From: Tubulanus polymorphus
Lineage: Eukaryota > Nemertea > Palaeonemertea > Tubulaniformes > Tubulanidae
NCBI RefSeq assembly: GCF_964204645.1
Contig: NC_134026.1
Span: forward strand, 29,282,650-29,346,649
DNA: 64,000 bases
Reading direction: 5' to 3'
Shown in pieces: positions 62,901 through 64,000 of this stretch (position 1 is its first letter; each line of letters begins with the position of its first letter). Both the position numbers and the translations under genes were made by a program. The notes below the pieces were generated by a model. That model saw nothing but the letters and a program-made list of their open reading frames with translations. It had not been told where the DNA came from and made no database searches.

Positions 62901-64000
62901 GTTCGGAGTTTCGTGTCGCATATGAATGCACTAATCATAGTTATATAGGATATGGAACTAATCATACTGCAAAGGGAAGCGAAAACAAAGGAGATTTTAA
63001 ACTAGTGACCGTTGCGTATACCGCGCTCGTATATCGGTTCGTAAGGTTTAATGAACAATATTATAGTAACAAATACGGTGACTTACGGAGTTAATCATTG
63101 ATTTAGCTTATTGTGAATGAAAGTGACATAGTTTGATTGATTAGTTGTGAGATCGTGTATTGATCCGCATCTTCATCAGAGATTGTCTACAGTCATGTAC
63201 ATTGATGAACCCAGTAGACTATTGCGTCATTAAACATCTCGACGGGTTAAATCGAAACAAATGAATCAGCTGGTGCAAGACAACCATGAGGATAATGACC
63301 TCTGTCTCCGAGTCACACGATATGAAAATATCATATGATACTTGTTAGCTAGCTCATATACTGCTCGTATTTTGATATTGCATCGTGTCGAGCGAATGAA
63401 GCATTGATTTCATACCGAAAAAACCCGACAGAGAATAGATAACACACGTGTCATATATTGGAATTACTTTACAGAAAGAGAATGATGAAGTCGTAATTGA
63501 CAATCATATCACGGTTCCCAACAGTCACTGTCCGTCCAGTAATAATACATACGAATAACTTCCTTTTATCGGTCGCAGTTGGGAAGCGTATGGTTATTTA
63601 CATCCTCCCTTAGCTGGGATTCGAATCTTATGCCAGTTTTATTTCAAAGAAGTGCCAACCACATGGCATCGATGTCAAAATAATACTCGTCTCGTGAAAC
63701 TACACTTAGAGAAGGCAATAAACTGATTCAATTGAATTGATTAGAATGAATTGAATAATAGTATTACTTCCCGCGGGTCGCCATTGCCCGAAATTCAAAA
63801 CGGTTTTTACTGTGACGCCGAAGCGCAACGGATCAAAAACCGTAGCATGAAATAAGCGAATGAATACGAATGGTCAGAATTCTGTATGAGCTTCGACCTC
63901 GGTATCATCAGTACGTTCTGATTCAATAGTTCATCCCCATGCATAACTTCCTGAGACAACAAGTATGTGATCGGAATGAAGTGCTCTTTCCGCACCATGT
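60000..64000. other. Right-end region without a confident gene
   Basis: No domain is recognised on either strand. Open frames at 60221-60433, 62428-62676, 62677-63094 and 63807-63998 are not supported by splice structure or homology known to me. The most exon-like piece is 60221-60373 (listed separately). A B-box-like GATTCGAATCCC occurs on the minus strand near 63617-63628. Composition is AT-rich with scattered CpG-containing patches. Confidence 0.45.
60221..60385 (+). other. Candidate 5' coding exon, divergent from the coiled-coil gene
   Basis: The frame is open from a stop at 60182 and ends at ATCTTTGAA|GTGAGA, a good donor near 60388. Its best start is an internal ATG in strong context (CCGGGATGGCGC, about 60313), giving MAHRYPCVTEQLAQYVKSSS and a few more residues. 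Non-repetitive composition and position, about 450 bp head to head from 59862, are compatible with the first exon of a gene that leaves the window. No partner exon was found, so this remains weak. Confidence 0.22.

Noticed and set aside
62428-63094. Open frames at the right end as a gene
   Set aside because: No splice partners, domains or supporting context; the first has no clear start context.

Overview
The window is nuclear DNA of an invertebrate animal. It is AT-rich (judged by eye), with many short exons bounded by GT-AG introns, TA microsatellites, MITE-like and tRNA-derived repeats, and an animal-specific gene set (CPEB, NWD1, NCLX, FBXW9, TMEM120, a C6orf163-like coiled-coil protein). 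I infer a marine, probably lophotrochozoan, animal. The sequence does not name a species. No prokaryotic, organellar or CRISPR features are seen.

Layout. 1-14081: repeat-rich DNA with no gene I recognise, most likely a very long intron of the CPEB gene. 14082-16520 (minus): first two coding exons of a CPEB2/3/4-type translational regulator, whose RRM exons are not in the window. 18714-25846 (minus): an NWD1-type NACHT/WD40 protein that I could join into a continuous 15-exon frame of 1,815 aa. 28250-32228 (plus): equilibrative nucleoside transporter (SLC29), 14 exons, 500 aa. 34801-37079 (minus): F-box/WD40 protein of FBXW9 type, 415 aa. 37593-41725 (plus): tRNA pseudouridine synthase PUS1, 515 aa, head to head with FBXW9. 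42417-43828 (minus): coiled-coil protein resembling human C6orf163. 45125-47337 (minus): TMEM120, 336 aa. 52554-56815 (plus): mitochondrial Na+/Ca2+ exchanger NCLX/SLC8B1, 17 exons, 766 aa, with one AT-AC (U12-type) intron. 57523-59862 (minus): an orphan coiled-coil protein. 60000-64000: no confident gene.

The most interesting content is a family of four minus-strand genes for short secreted peptides: 40249-40784 (inside the last large PUS1 intron), 48125-48659, 49446-50013 and 50722-51513. Each has two coding exons, a 34-nt first exon starting MNR(L/V)FVA, an identical phase-1 intron, and a mature part built on four CX3C motifs (C-x3-C-x7-C-x3-C-x5-C-x3-C-x12/13-C-x3-C). Three of the four share a ~64-bp upstream block at nearly the same distance (about 120-185 bp) from the ATG, with a TATA-like box near -65. 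This looks like a co-regulated, locally duplicated family of helical, disulfide-rich secreted peptides of unknown function.

The other genes have housekeeping or signalling roles and do not form an operon-like unit. Mobile-element traces include two copies of a MITE with CATGGTTCCC ends, two adjacent tRNA-derived SINE-like copies, a pogo-like MITE, an inverted-repeat element between NWD1 and the transporter gene, and a complex fold-back insertion with a tRNA-like core in a PUS1 intron.
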